A stretch of 64,000 bases of DNA, taken from NCBI RefSeq assembly GCF_003116835.1, contig NZ_BFFO01000003.1, positions 1 to 64,000 of the forward strand, read 5' to 3'. Below are positions 56,249 to 64,000 of the stretch, in pieces (the stretch's first letter is position 1; every line of letters starts with the position of its first letter). A program made the translations under genes and the position numbers. The DNA comes from Lactococcus termiticola (GTDB taxonomy: Bacteria; Bacillota; Bacilli; Lactobacillales; Streptococcaceae). The notes under the pieces are model-generated. The model did no database searches and was not told the origin of the DNA. It was given only the letters and a program-made list of their open reading frames with translations.

Positions 56249-57538
56249 TTAGTCCTCATTTATTAGTAGAGCCTCAAAGATGGGGCTAAAGTCATTGGAT
56301 ACTGCTGAAATCGTTGTTTCGACTTCTTTTCTGGTCCGGTTGTGTTTGACCTTGATGTTGCCGGTCTCAGCTTCATTGTCGCCCAGCGTGATTACGAGCT
56401 CGGCAGCCAGCTTTTCTGCCGACTGGAACTGCTTGGCTAGCTTCCGGTTTGAAAAGTCCCGCTCAACCTTGTAGGCCTGACGTCGAAGGCTTTCTGTCAG
56501 CTGGCTGGCCACAACAGTCGCCGCATCGCCCATGACAGCAATGTAGACATCGAGCGGTTCAGCAGGCAAGAAGTTGACCTCTTGCTGCTCAGCAATCATG
56601 AGCAAGCGCTCAAGACCGAGACCAAAGCCAAAGGCCGGTGTTTCAGGCCCATCAAAGTATTCAACCAGGCCATCATAGCGACCGCCGGCACAGACAGTCA
56701 GCTCTTGGCCCTTGATATTGACGATGAACTCAAAGATGGTGTCATTGTAGTAGTCCAGGCCACGGACCATGTTAGTATCGATGACATAGTCGATGCTAAG
56801 TGCCTCAAGCTGCTGGCGGACACTGCTAAAGTAGGCCTCTGACTCCTCTGAGAGATAATCAAGGATAGAGGGAGCGTCAGCAACGATTTTCTTGTCGGCC
56901 TCTTCCTTGCTATCAAGGACCCGCAGAGGATTTTCGTGAAGGCGGCGTTTGCTGTCTTCTGAGAGCTCAGCCTCAAATGGCGTCAGGTAGTCAATCAGGG
57001 CCTGACGGTAGGCTGCACGAGAATCGCTGTCGCCCAGTGAGTTCAGATGTAAAGTCACGCCCGTAATGCCAACGGTATCAAAGAAGTTCTTAGCCATGGC
57101 CATGACTTCGACGTCGACGGCCGGATTCTTCATGCCAAAGCACTCGACACCTAGCTGATGAAACTCACGGAAACGCCCGGATTGCGGACGTTCATAGCGA
57201 AACATCGAGCCGATGTAATACATCTTGACCGGCTTTGGAATTTCCGGTGCAAAGAGCTTGTTTTCGACATAGGCACGGACGGTTGAAGCCGTCCCTTCAG
57301 GACGCAGAGCCACATGACGGTCGCCCTTGTCCATGAAGTCATACATTTCCTTGGTGACAATGTCGCTGGTCTCGCCAGTCGCCCGGCTGAAGAGCTCGTA
57401 GTTTTCAAACATTGGCGTCCGGATTTCTTGGAAATTATAGTCTTCAAAGACCGCCCGGGCCATCGTTTCAATGTATTGCCATTTTGCCATATCTTGAGGG
57501 AGCAGGTCTGCTGTCCCTTTTGGTTTTTGGAGTTTCAT
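56249..57538 (-). CDS. hisS: histidine--tRNA ligase
   Basis: Charges tRNA-His; 429 residues. Class II core with [15 protein letters not shown] at the start, motif 2 [20 protein letters not shown] near 113-132, the His-binding [13 protein letters not shown] near 259 and a C-terminal anticodon domain. AGAGGCAATT precedes the ATG. First gene of the hisS-aspS operon behind a T-box. Confidence 0.97.
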   Translation of the reverse strand: MKLQKPKGTADLLPQDMAKWQYIETMARAVFEDYNFQEIRTPMFENYELFSRATGETSDIVTKEMYDFMDKGDRHVALRPEGTASTVRAYVENKLFAPEIPKPVKMYYIGSMFRYERPQSGRFREFHQLGVECFGMKNPAVDVEVMAMAKNFFDTVGITGVTLHLNSLGDSDSRAAYRQALIDYLTPFEAELSEDSKRRLHENPLRVLDSKEEADKKIVADAPSILDYLSEESEAYFSSVRQQLEALSIDYVIDTNMVRGLDYYNDTIFEFIVNIKGQELTVCAGGRYDGLVEYFDGPETPAFGFGLGLERLLMIAEQQEVNFLPAEPLDVYIAVMGDAATVVASQLTESLRRQAYKVERDFSNRKLAKQFQSAEKLAAELVITLGDNEAETGNIKVKHNRTRKEVETTISAVSNDFSPIFEALLINED

Positions 57539-57570
57539 AATTGCCTCTCAATAAATAGGATAAAGATAAA

Positions 57571-57718
57571 ATAAAACACCCTAAAAATATCTCTAGGGCG
57601 TCAAATACGCGGTACCACCTAAATTCGCTTGCAATAAGCCTTTAGTTTAGCTATAAGGTCGCCAGCCATAACAGTCACGGTAGTTTTTCTGAGCTTTCAG
57701 CCAGGGCTCAGTCTCTAT
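57571..57718 (-). promoter_or_regulatory. T-box riboswitch ahead of hisS-aspS
   Basis: Minus strand has the T-box AGGTGGTACCGCG (57607-57620), a terminator CGCCCTA/TAGGGTG (57571-57600) with T-run, and a compact Stem I upstream. A GAC triplet in CCGTGACTG is a candidate specifier (Asp), but His cannot be excluded by eye. It controls both downstream genes. Confidence 0.92.
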
Positions 57719-57724
57719 GCTTTC

Positions 57725-57753
57725 ATTATAAACTTGTTTGAGCCTTTTTTCAA
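57725..57753 (-). promoter_or_regulatory. hisS-aspS promoter
   Basis: TTGAAA (57748-57753), 17 nt, TATAAT (57725-57730) on the minus strand. Confidence 0.88.
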
Positions 57754-57794
57754 GGTTTATATTGTAAAATCTTTGATTAATTTATGACGACAGG

Positions 57795-57823
57795 CAAAAA
57801 GCCTCGGACCTCCCAGGCCGAGT
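57795..57823 (-). terminator. terminator after 88-aa gene
   Basis: CTCGG-CC/GG-CCGAG stem around TCCCA followed by CTTTTTG in the minus direction. Confidence 0.75.
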
Positions 57824-57852
57824 TTAAGACAGGTCTGTGACGACAGCTTAAT

Positions 57853-58119
57853 TCAAAAAATCAAAATATCCTCCGCCTCCGCCCAAATCTCCTGAATCGA
57901 TCTTCCCTCCCAATTTCCATGCTTCACAAAATCCTCCAGGTCTGCATATTCATTGGGCCACTTGTCCAACTCATAAAAGGAGATGGGCTTGCCTGATTTG
58001 GTCGGATAGTAGCTAATAATATAGTCCTTTCCTCGAGAGCTGAACTCGACTTCTCGTCGCTGTTTCACCTTGTCAATGAGCCTTTCAAAGCTGTATGCTG
58101 TTTTCTTTTTATTTTCCAT
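57853..58119 (-). CDS. small protein of unknown function, 88 aa
   Basis: A soluble, charged protein (SFERLIDKVKQRREVEFSSRGKDYIIS...FYELDKWPNEYADLEDFVKHGNW). The C-terminal half suggests an antitoxin-like or SMI1-like fold but I cannot assign a family. A weak GGAT lies before the ATG; a terminator follows. It is monocistronic. Confidence 0.65.
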   Translation of the reverse strand: MENKKKTAYSFERLIDKVKQRREVEFSSRGKDYIISYYPTKSGKPISFYELDKWPNEYADLEDFVKHGNWEGRSIQEIWAEAEDILIF

Positions 58120-58150
58120 ACTTATTTATCCGTAAAAAATCGAGAATGTA

Positions 58151-58177
58151 AAAAAACACTGAAAAAATTTCAGTGTT
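58151..58177 (-). terminator. terminator after pgsA
   Basis: AACACTGAAA/TTTCAGTGTT stem with T-run in the minus direction, 15 nt past the pgsA stop. Confidence 0.88.
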
Positions 58178-58191
58178 CATTTAACAATTTC

Positions 58192-58746
58192 CTATTCCAC
58201 ATCCTTAAAAACAAACATCGCATTCTTAAAGTAATCATAGCCAGAATAAATCGTAAAGAAGAGGCAGACATAAAGCAAAATCGTCCCAATGTAAAGCGGG
58301 TCGCCAATCAAAAGAAAGATAATCGCTAGCATCTGTGTCGCCGTCTTAATTTTCCCAGGCATGGCCGCCGCAAGGACCGTCCCGCCCTGCTCGACAAGGA
58401 GCAATCGCAAACCAGTCACAGCCAGCTCCCGACAGATGATAATCGCAACAACCCAGGCCGGAGCCATGTGCAGCATAATCAGGAGGGCAAAGGCCGTCAT
58501 GGTCAGCATCTTATCGGCCAGTGGGTCGGCAAATTTTCCAAAATTGGAAACGACATGCCACTTGCGGGCCAGATAGCCGTCCAGCCAGTCTGTAAATGAA
58601 GCCAGTGCAAAGACCACAGCAGCAACAATCCAGCTGACATAGGTCTCGCCAAGATGGGCTCCTCGGGGAATATAGAGCAAAATAATAAAGATAGGAATCA
58701 TAAAGATTCGCAAAATCGTCAGTTGATTGGGTAATTTTTCTTTCAT
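58192..58746 (-). CDS. pgsA: CDP-diacylglycerol--glycerol-3-phosphate 3-phosphatidyltransferase
   Basis: Makes phosphatidylglycerophosphate, the precursor of phosphatidylglycerol and cardiolipin. It has 184 residues and about five helices. The CDP-alcohol transferase motif is intact: DWLDGYLARKWHVVSNFGKFADPLADK near 52-78. AAAAGGAAGACT precedes the ATG. It follows the RodZ-like gene on the minus strand by 12 nt, in the order common to Lactobacillales. Confidence 0.96.
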   Translation of the reverse strand: MKEKLPNQLTILRIFMIPIFIILLYIPRGAHLGETYVSWIVAAVVFALASFTDWLDGYLARKWHVVSNFGKFADPLADKMLTMTAFALLIMLHMAPAWVVAIIICRELAVTGLRLLLVEQGGTVLAAAMPGKIKTATQMLAIIFLLIGDPLYIGTILLYVCLFFTIYSGYDYFKNAMFVFKDVE

Positions 58747-58758
58747 AGTCTTCCTTTT

Positions 58759-59622
58759 TTATGAGCTTGCGGTCGTCGCTGCTGCTACATTGACCGTGAT
58801 GGTCCCAGGTCCTGTCATAGCAGACAAATCAACCGCTTTACCATTGATGGTCATGGTCAGGCCTGCCACAGCATTGACCGTGATGGCAGAGCTGGTCGCA
58901 GCAGCTGCCAGCGTGGCCGTAAGCGTAGGATTGCTGGCATTGATTTCCTGAGCTGTCGCCTGGTCTGTATTGGTCAGGCTGAGGACGATATCTGCATCCG
59001 CAGAGGCCGTAAAGGTCATCTTGACCGGCTGGCTGGCGTTCGTCAGATTGACAGTCAGGGCCGTGCCACTACCGCTGACAGCGACCTGGTTTTGCTCAGC
59101 AGGCTGACTGCTAGAGCTGGCCTTGCTGGCTGGCGATGAGGACGTTGGGTTTTGAGACGTTGATAGACTGTAGGCTGCACCATTGCTGTTGATCGACGGA
59201 GCCGGCCGGTTCAAGACCACAGCGACCGCGACAATAGCGACAATGGCAATGGCCGTTGCCGACAGGCTGATGATGGGAAGATAGTACTTCCAGCTAGGGA
59301 CCTCTTCTTCGACCTCTTCAAAGCGTTCAGACGGTTTAATAAATTGATAAGTATCTTGAAGTTCTTCTTCCTCCTCGACACTGATGCCGGACTTACTTTC
59401 ATGGGCCTGGAGGAGGATGTCTGAGTTCAGACCAAGTTTTTCTGCGTATTGTTTAAGATAAGCCCGGACATAAAAGTCACTGGGCATGGCCTTGTAGTCG
59501 TCTGTTTCAAGGGCGACAATATAGAGTTTTTGTACTTTGGATATCTTTTCTGCTTCAGCGAGACCGAGCCCGAGCTCTGTCCGCTTTTCTTTAAGGACCT
59601 GGCCGATTGTTTTTACTGCCAC
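58759..59622 (-). CDS. RodZ/YmfM-like protein with helix-turn-helix
   Basis: A 287-residue membrane protein. Residues 1-70 form a Cro-type HTH (IGQVLKEKRTELGLGLAEAEKISKVQKLYI...), residues ~118-140 the single membrane helix, followed by a Ser/Pro linker and an extracellular DUF4115 domain (~195-287). RodZ homologues help organise the elongation machinery. I use the GTG at 59622, 6 nt after AAAGGTG, rather than the TTG at 59637. It is upstream of pgsA and downstream of yfmH. Confidence 0.88.
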   Translation of the reverse strand: MAVKTIGQVLKEKRTELGLGLAEAEKISKVQKLYIVALETDDYKAMPSDFYVRAYLKQYAEKLGLNSDILLQAHESKSGISVEEEEELQDTYQFIKPSERFEEVEEEVPSWKYYLPIISLSATAIAIVAIVAVAVVLNRPAPSINSNGAAYSLSTSQNPTSSSPASKASSSSQPAEQNQVAVSGSGTALTVNLTNASQPVKMTFTASADADIVLSLTNTDQATAQEINASNPTLTATLAAAATSSAITVNAVAGLTMTINGKAVDLSAMTGPGTITVNVAAATTASS

Positions 59623-59681
59623 GTTTTCACCTTTCAATCTTTATCACATAGAATTTTTATTATAACGAGTAGAATTTTTTA

Positions 59682-60953
59682 TTATTTAGATTTAGGATAG
59701 AGTGTATAGTCCAAAATCTGCATCTGACTGGTGAAGGCCTCTGCGTGTTTACTGATGGTTGTTAAGTCCAGATTTTTGAGAATGGCTTCCATGTCAAAGA
59801 AATTGACGTCGCCGTAGAGCTCGCTGGCAAACTGATTTGCGATGTATTCCAGTGAGTTCAGGGCTTGGAAATAGTCTCCGATCATCTCCTTTTTTATCAG
59901 GCTAAGGTGCTCTTCATTGAAGTCATCTTTTATTTTATAACTTTTTAGTTGAACTTGCAAAAGTTCTTCGACTTTTTTAGGCTCTTCAGTATCGACCGTC
60001 ATGCTGGCAAAATGAAAGCGGGCATCCATGTCAAAAGCAAAGGCAAAAGAGTCGTCAATCAGGCCAGAATTGTAGTGTTCTTCATAGAAACTACTGGTCT
60101 TGCCAAAGAGCAGGCTAAGTAAAAGCTGAATCGAAAGCTTGTACTCCATCCGCTCTTTAGGGTCGGCCGGCAGGGCGTCTTCACCCCGGAAGCCCATGGC
60201 AAGCTTAGGCATGGCAAGCTCAAATTCACGGGACTGGCCAGGACGGGCAGGCTCGGCCAACAGAGGCTCAACCGCAATCTTCTTGGCTTCTGGGAAGCTC
60301 TTCTTGGCCTGATTTTCCCGGACCAGCCCAGACATTGCATCAATGTCAAAGGGGCCGGTCAGAAAGAGGTTCATATTGCTGGGCTGGTAGAAGGTCTCGT
60401 AGTTTTCATAGAGCTCATCGACCGCGATTTTCTGGATGGTCTCAGGACTACCGGCAATATCCGCGGCAAGGGCGGAAGCAGGATACATTTGCTCGAGTAA
60501 GCCACTAAAGAGGGCCCAGTCGCTGTCGTCCTGATACATCTGGATTTCCTGCTGGATGATGTCCTGTTCTTTGGCCACATTTTCAGCTGTAAAATAGGGC
60601 TCTTGGACAAAATCAAGGAGGAGCTCAACACAGGCTTCTGCATTTTCACGGGTGGAAAAGAGATAAGAGGTCCTTGAAAAGCTGGTAAAGGCGTTGGTCT
60701 GGGCTCCCAGGGCTCCAAACTTATACATGGCGTCGCCGTCTTCTTTTTCAAAGAGCTTGTGTTCAAGAAAGTGGGCAATGCCTTCAGGATAGGCCCGGCC
60801 GTTAAAATTGGTATCGAGCGAGCCAAAATTCGTCGTAAACAGCCCGTAGGTCCGGTTATAATCTGGCTTTAGCAGATAGTAAACCGTCAGGCCGTTGTCC
60901 AAGACCTCCTTATAGAGGACCTCGCCGAGATTGTCATAATTAAGCTTCTCCAT
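59682..60953 (-). CDS. M16 family metallopeptidase, YfmH-like (active type)
   Basis: A 423-residue peptidase of the pitrilysin/processing-peptidase family. The inverted zinc motif HFLEH is near 63 (GIAHFLEHKLFE), with a downstream acidic ligand in QQEIQMYQDD near 140. It probably works with the next protein, which lacks the motif. The ATG overlaps that gene by 14 nt. In B. subtilis the homologous pair is YfmF-YfmH; substrate unknown. Confidence 0.9.
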   Translation of the reverse strand: MEKLNYDNLGEVLYKEVLDNGLTVYYLLKPDYNRTYGLFTTNFGSLDTNFNGRAYPEGIAHFLEHKLFEKEDGDAMYKFGALGAQTNAFTSFSRTSYLFSTRENAEACVELLLDFVQEPYFTAENVAKEQDIIQQEIQMYQDDSDWALFSGLLEQMYPASALAADIAGSPETIQKIAVDELYENYETFYQPSNMNLFLTGPFDIDAMSGLVRENQAKKSFPEAKKIAVEPLLAEPARPGQSREFELAMPKLAMGFRGEDALPADPKERMEYKLSIQLLLSLLFGKTSSFYEEHYNSGLIDDSFAFAFDMDARFHFASMTVDTEEPKKVEELLQVQLKSYKIKDDFNEEHLSLIKKEMIGDYFQALNSLEYIANQFASELYGDVNFFDMEAILKNLDLTTISKHAEAFTSQMQILDYTLYPKSK

Positions 60954-62202
60954 AAGCTGCTCCTCTCATAAAGTATTGGGCCTGGAGTTCCAGGCGACTT
61001 GCGAGCTTCATGACATCTGCCTTGGTCACAGCATCAAGTCGTCGCAAAAATTCATCATCGTCAATGTGTCGCTCAGGCACCAGGGCTTCGACATAGGCCA
61101 TCTCCAGCAGGTTGCCAGCTGAGTCTAGGCCAATGTAAAAGCTGTTTCTCAGCATGGTCTTGGTCTGCTCGACCTCATCGTCTGTGAAGTCGCCGTCTGC
61201 CATCGCTTGGACCTGGGCCTTGGTCAAACTGAGGGCCTGCTCATAATTTGAGGCATCGATACCGATGGCGATTTTCAAGAGACCACTAAAACTGTCAAAA
61301 GTCGATCCGGCAGAATACGCCAGCTGGGCCTTTTCACGAACATTCATAAAGAGCTTAGAGTGGGCAAAGCCACCTAAGAGGCCATTCATGACCTGGAGGG
61401 TCAGATAGTCCTCGTCGCCATAACTACAAGGCAGGAGATAGGCCAGCTGGAGGATGGATTGGGCGACCTCCTTGTCTTCAACCTCAGAGACCAGGGCTTT
61501 AGGATCTTGATGATAGAGGACTTCTGTCAACTCTTTACGCCCTTCAAAGGAAAAGGCCTGAAATTGTTGGACAACTTCATCTTCATTGACATCGCCCAGG
61601 ACGATGATGTCAATATTGTCCTTGGCCAACATCTCTTGATAGTAGGCATAGACCGACTCAGGCGTTTCTGGCTCAAGGAGTTCACTATTGGCGACTCCAG
61701 GCAGGCCCTGCTCCTTGTCACTAAAGAAGAGGCTGGAGAGCTTGCGACTGGCATAGTAGCCCCTATCTTCATTCATGGCTTTTAGGTAATGGCTGAGATT
61801 ACGTTTTTCCCGCTCGAAAACGGCAGGATTAAAACGTCCGGCTTTTTCTTCATCCACATCCGGCTCAAAAATCACGCTTTTGACAAAGGCGATGGCTTCT
61901 GCCAGGCTGTCCTCGTCGATAAAGGCCTGGTTGACAAAGGCCATATTGATGGTTAAAAGATGCTGGGTCCCTTTTTTGGCCACAGAGGTCGAAAAATTGG
62001 CCCCATACATCTCAGAAAGCCGGCGAGCAAAGCTCTGTGCCGTCGGATAGGCCTGGTTGCTGGTCTCCCAAAGATTAGAAATCAAGACCCTTTTAGCGAG
62101 TGTCTCCTCAGTTAAAAGGCCTCTGAATCGAATCATGAGGCGGACCGTCTTAAACTTTTTAGTGGGAATAATATGAAGCTTGACGCCTTCAGTTAATTTC
62201 AT
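60940..62202 (-). CDS. M16 family protein, YfmF-like (inactive type)
   Basis: A 420-residue M16-fold protein without HxxEH: the equivalent N-terminal region reads SFARRLSEMYGANFSTSVAKKG. It has the later domain landmarks such as LLGGFAHSKLFMNVREKAQLAYSAGS. It is likely the regulatory or structural half of a heterodimer with the downstream active peptidase. I start at the ATG at 62202. Its end overlaps the yfmH start. Confidence 0.88.
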   Translation of the reverse strand: MKLTEGVKLHIIPTKKFKTVRLMIRFRGLLTEETLAKRVLISNLWETSNQAYPTAQSFARRLSEMYGANFSTSVAKKGTQHLLTINMAFVNQAFIDEDSLAEAIAFVKSVIFEPDVDEEKAGRFNPAVFEREKRNLSHYLKAMNEDRGYYASRKLSSLFFSDKEQGLPGVANSELLEPETPESVYAYYQEMLAKDNIDIIVLGDVNEDEVVQQFQAFSFEGRKELTEVLYHQDPKALVSEVEDKEVAQSILQLAYLLPCSYGDEDYLTLQVMNGLLGGFAHSKLFMNVREKAQLAYSAGSTFDSFSGLLKIAIGIDASNYEQALSLTKAQVQAMADGDFTDDEVEQTKTMLRNSFYIGLDSAGNLLEMAYVEALVPERHIDDDEFLRRLDAVTKADVMKLASRLELQAQYFMRGAAYGEA

Positions 62203-62293
62203 GTTTCTACCTGTCAATCCTTTATTTTATCTATTATATCAGAAAGGAATAGCTTTTTGGCCGGACTTCCCTAAAAAATGTTAAAATAAGAGC

Positions 62294-62668
62294 ATGCAAA
62301 ATTTTAGTCTTTATCAGGAATATTTAACACTGGGCCAGTTTCTCAAAGAGGCTGCCCTGATCAGCACAGGAGGCCAGGCCAAGCTCTTTTTAGCTGAGCA
62401 TGAGGGCGGTGTTTTTGTCAATGGCGAGCTTGAGAATCGCCGTGGCAAAAAGCTCGTCCCAGGCGACCAGTTAGAAATCCCAGCCCTTGACCTCGCTGTC
62501 AGCTTCGTTGCTGCAAGCCCAGAAGACGTCGCAAGCCGTGAAGAAGAAAAGCTCGAAGAAGAGCGGGTACGGGCCCTGGTCAAAAAAATGAACGCCCAAA
62601 ACAAGCCTGCTAAAGCTGAAAAATCAAAGAAGCCAAGCAAGCCCCGTAGCCCATTTAACAAAAAATGA
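62294..62668 (+). CDS. yaaA: S4 domain protein YaaA
   Basis: A 124-residue protein with an S4 RNA-binding fold near 12-65 (LTLGQFLKEAALISTGGQAK...FVNGELENRRGKKLVPGDQLEI) and a Lys-rich tail. It is associated with 50S assembly. The extended -10 TGT-TAAAAT (62282-62287) ends 6 nt before the ATG and no ribosome site is visible. Its stop overlaps the recF start (ATGA). Confidence 0.92.
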   Translation: MQNFSLYQEYLTLGQFLKEAALISTGGQAKLFLAEHEGGVFVNGELENRRGKKLVPGDQLEIPALDLAVSFVAASPEDVASREEEKLEEERVRALVKKMNAQNKPAKAEKSKKPSKPRSPFNKK

Positions 62669-63747
62669 AAATCGACAAGATTCGCCTTCATCATTTTAGA
62701 AATTATAAGGACCTCAGCCTGGACTTCCATCCCAATCTGAATATTTTTCTGGGCCAAAATGCACAAGGCAAGACTAATCTCCTGGAAAGCATCTATTTTC
62801 TGGCCTTGACCCGGAGCCACCGGACCAGTCATGACAAGGAATTGATCAGCTGGGAGGAAAAAGAGCTGTCGGTCTCAGGTCTGGTCTCTAAGCAGAACAC
62901 GACGGTTCCTTTGGAAGTTCGCCTCAATCGCAAGGGACGCGAGGCCTATGTTAACCGGCTTAAAGAGGCCAGATTAGCAGATTATATCGGGCAGCTCAAC
63001 CTCATCATGTTTGCCCCAGAGGATCTGGAGCTGATAAAAGGCTCTCCAGCCGTCCGCCGACGCTTTCTCGATATGGAAATCGGTCAGATTCGGCCAGTCT
63101 ACCTCTATGACAGCCTCCGCTACAACCGGGCCCTCAAGGAGCGCAATGCCTATCTGAAATTTGATGAAGACAAGATTGACTTAAATTTTCTCTCTGTTTT
63201 AGACAATCAACTGATTGCCCATGGCGAAAAAATCATGGCCGAGCGGGAAAACTTTATCAAGAACTTGGAATACTATGCTCAAAGCATCCACCAAAAGCTG
63301 ACCCACGGCAAGGAAAACCTGACCATCAGCTACCAACGCAAGGTCCAAGAGGACTTCCTTAAAGAGGTCGAAGGCCGGCATCGACTCGACATCATGCGGC
63401 ATCAGACCTCGATTGGCCCCCATCGCGACGACCTCCTCTTCTTTGTCAACGGCATCAACGTCGCTGACTTCGGTAGCCAGGGCCAACAGCGGACCGTCGC
63501 CCTCTCTATTAAACTAGCCGAGATTGATTTGATTCATGCGGAGACCGGAGACTACCCTATTCTGCTGCTCGACGACGTCATGAGCGAGTTGGACAATAGC
63601 CGACAGCTGGACCTGCTCGAGACCAGTCTCGACAAGACCCAGACCTTTATCACAACGACAACGCTTGAGCACTTACAGCATTTGCCAGAGCAATTAAGCG
63701 TGTTTCATGTTGATGATGGAAATGTTGAAGTTGAAAATCAGGTCTAA
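62665..63747 (+). CDS. recF: DNA replication and repair protein RecF
   Basis: SMC-like ATPase that loads RecA at gaps. It has 360 residues. Walker A GQNAQGKTN (near 30-38), signature segment FGSQGQQRTVALSIK (near 270) and Walker B ILLLDDVMSELD (near 300) are present. It is translationally coupled to yaaA. In many Firmicutes these genes sit beside dnaA-dnaN; neither dnaA nor dnaN is in this window, so the origin-adjacent order has been broken, as in other lactococci. Confidence 0.97.
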   Translation: MKIDKIRLHHFRNYKDLSLDFHPNLNIFLGQNAQGKTNLLESIYFLALTRSHRTSHDKELISWEEKELSVSGLVSKQNTTVPLEVRLNRKGREAYVNRLKEARLADYIGQLNLIMFAPEDLELIKGSPAVRRRFLDMEIGQIRPVYLYDSLRYNRALKERNAYLKFDEDKIDLNFLSVLDNQLIAHGEKIMAERENFIKNLEYYAQSIHQKLTHGKENLTISYQRKVQEDFLKEVEGRHRLDIMRHQTSIGPHRDDLLFFVNGINVADFGSQGQQRTVALSIKLAEIDLIHAETGDYPILLLDDVMSELDNSRQLDLLETSLDKTQTFITTTTLEHLQHLPEQLSVFHVDDGNVEVENQV

Positions 63748-63761
63748 GAAAAGTCGATTCC

Positions 63762-63796
63762 CTAAAAAAAGCAGTCTCTTAGAAAGACTGCTTTCT
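63762..63796. terminator. bidirectional terminator between recF and the next gene
   Basis: AAAGCAGTCT and AGACTGCTTT form a perfect stem around CTTAGA, with A- and T-runs. It overlaps the stop of the convergent gene at 63779. Confidence 0.85.
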
Positions 63797-64000
63797 TGAT
63801 TCACGCTGTTTCCGTGCATTCTTATTGCGCTCGGCACGGCGTTTTTTCTTGTTTTCTTCTTCTATTTGCCATTTAATCGCCCGCTTGTAGCCCGGCTTAA
63901 CCTTTTTCTTACCCTTTGCAATGGCACCCCGGGTCAGGTTTGAAATCTCGGCAGGCGCCTTGGTCCTCTTTTCACGACGGTCCCGGTCATAAGAATCGAT
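63779..64000 (-). CDS. probable DEAD-box RNA helicase, C-terminal end only
   Basis: The last 73 codons of a gene entering from the right. The product is very basic (KGKKKVKPGYKRAIKWQIEEE..KKRRAERNKNARKQRESRK), with the KVKPGYK motif found at the end of CshB-type DEAD-box helicases. The catalytic domain is outside the window, so this is a context-free identification. Ends with TAA at 63779-63781. Confidence 0.6.
   Translation of the reverse strand: MDSYDRDRREKRTKAPAEISNLTRGAIAKGKKKVKPGYKRAIKWQIEEENKKKRRAERNKNARKQRESRKQSF

Noticed and set aside
1-64000. CRISPR arrays, prophage, complete insertion sequences or tRNA genes.
   Set aside because: No regularly spaced direct repeats, no transposase, integrase or phage structural genes and no tRNA cloverleaf were seen on either strand. 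The repeats present are dispersed and structured.

Overview
The window looks like chromosomal DNA of a heme-respiring lactic acid bacterium in the Streptococcaceae, most likely Lactococcus or a close relative with higher G+C than L. lactis. The evidence is the gene set: a split menaquinone locus (menF-menD-menH and menB-menE-menC plus a hotdog thioesterase), cydABCD for cytochrome bd, a hisS-aspS operon behind a T-box, the yaaA-recF and yfmF-yfmH-ymfM-pgsA blocks, and LacX- and LmrA-like genes. Species is inferred from content only.

Layout. 1-121 is the 5' end of a 16S rRNA gene reading leftward, with its promoter. 0.4-10.6 kb is housekeeping on the minus strand: thrS with a T-box, an ATP-cone protein, mntH, a nitroreductase, upp, a CPA2 antiporter, an Old Yellow Enzyme, a frameshifted auxin-efflux permease and a LacX-type epimerase. 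10.6-13.75 kb is a large secreted repeat protein broken by an in-frame amber codon and lacking a normal start. 13.9-24.5 kb is the menaquinone locus, interrupted by three minus-strand genes (zinc ADH, SDR, and an enolase behind a fluoride riboswitch). 24.7-29.5 kb holds small membrane proteins, SRP RNA, tadA, an MBL hydrolase, a MetE-like protein and a YoaK-like protein. 29.7-45.1 kb has a MacB-like exporter, a MarR-controlled LmrA-like exporter with a perfect 27-bp inverted-repeat operator, cydDC, an inserted DrrAB-type exporter, cydAB and an alcohol dehydrogenase. 45.3-49 kb is a magnesium operon (DUF1003 and mgtA) behind a leader that encodes an 18-residue acidic, proline-rich peptide and an intrinsic terminator. 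The rest has dus, a secreted DUF5648-repeat protein, two YitT proteins, aspS-hisS with a T-box, pgsA, a RodZ-like protein, two M16 peptidase homologues, yaaA-recF and the end of a probable DEAD-box helicase.

The most striking unexplained signal is a family of about nine intergenic elements of roughly 130-210 bp (5.2, 9.5, 24.6, 26.5, 35.1, 39.0, 40.8, 41.0 and 50.3 kb). Each has long outer arms that pair almost perfectly within a copy but differ in sequence between copies, enclosing a conserved core with two covarying hairpins. Two direct copies flank the drrAB insertion inside the cyd locus. Other notable points are a candidate Mg-responsive leader-peptide attenuator, six genes whose -10 box ends only 6-9 nt before the ATG (probable leaderless mRNAs), and a Rex-like site between cydA and adh.

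Functionally, men plus cyd genes would give a menaquinol to cytochrome bd oxidase chain (heme supplied externally), with CydDC for assembly and a Rex-like site tying cydA and adh to the NADH/NAD ratio. All coordinates were read by eye; database and structure searches could not be run.
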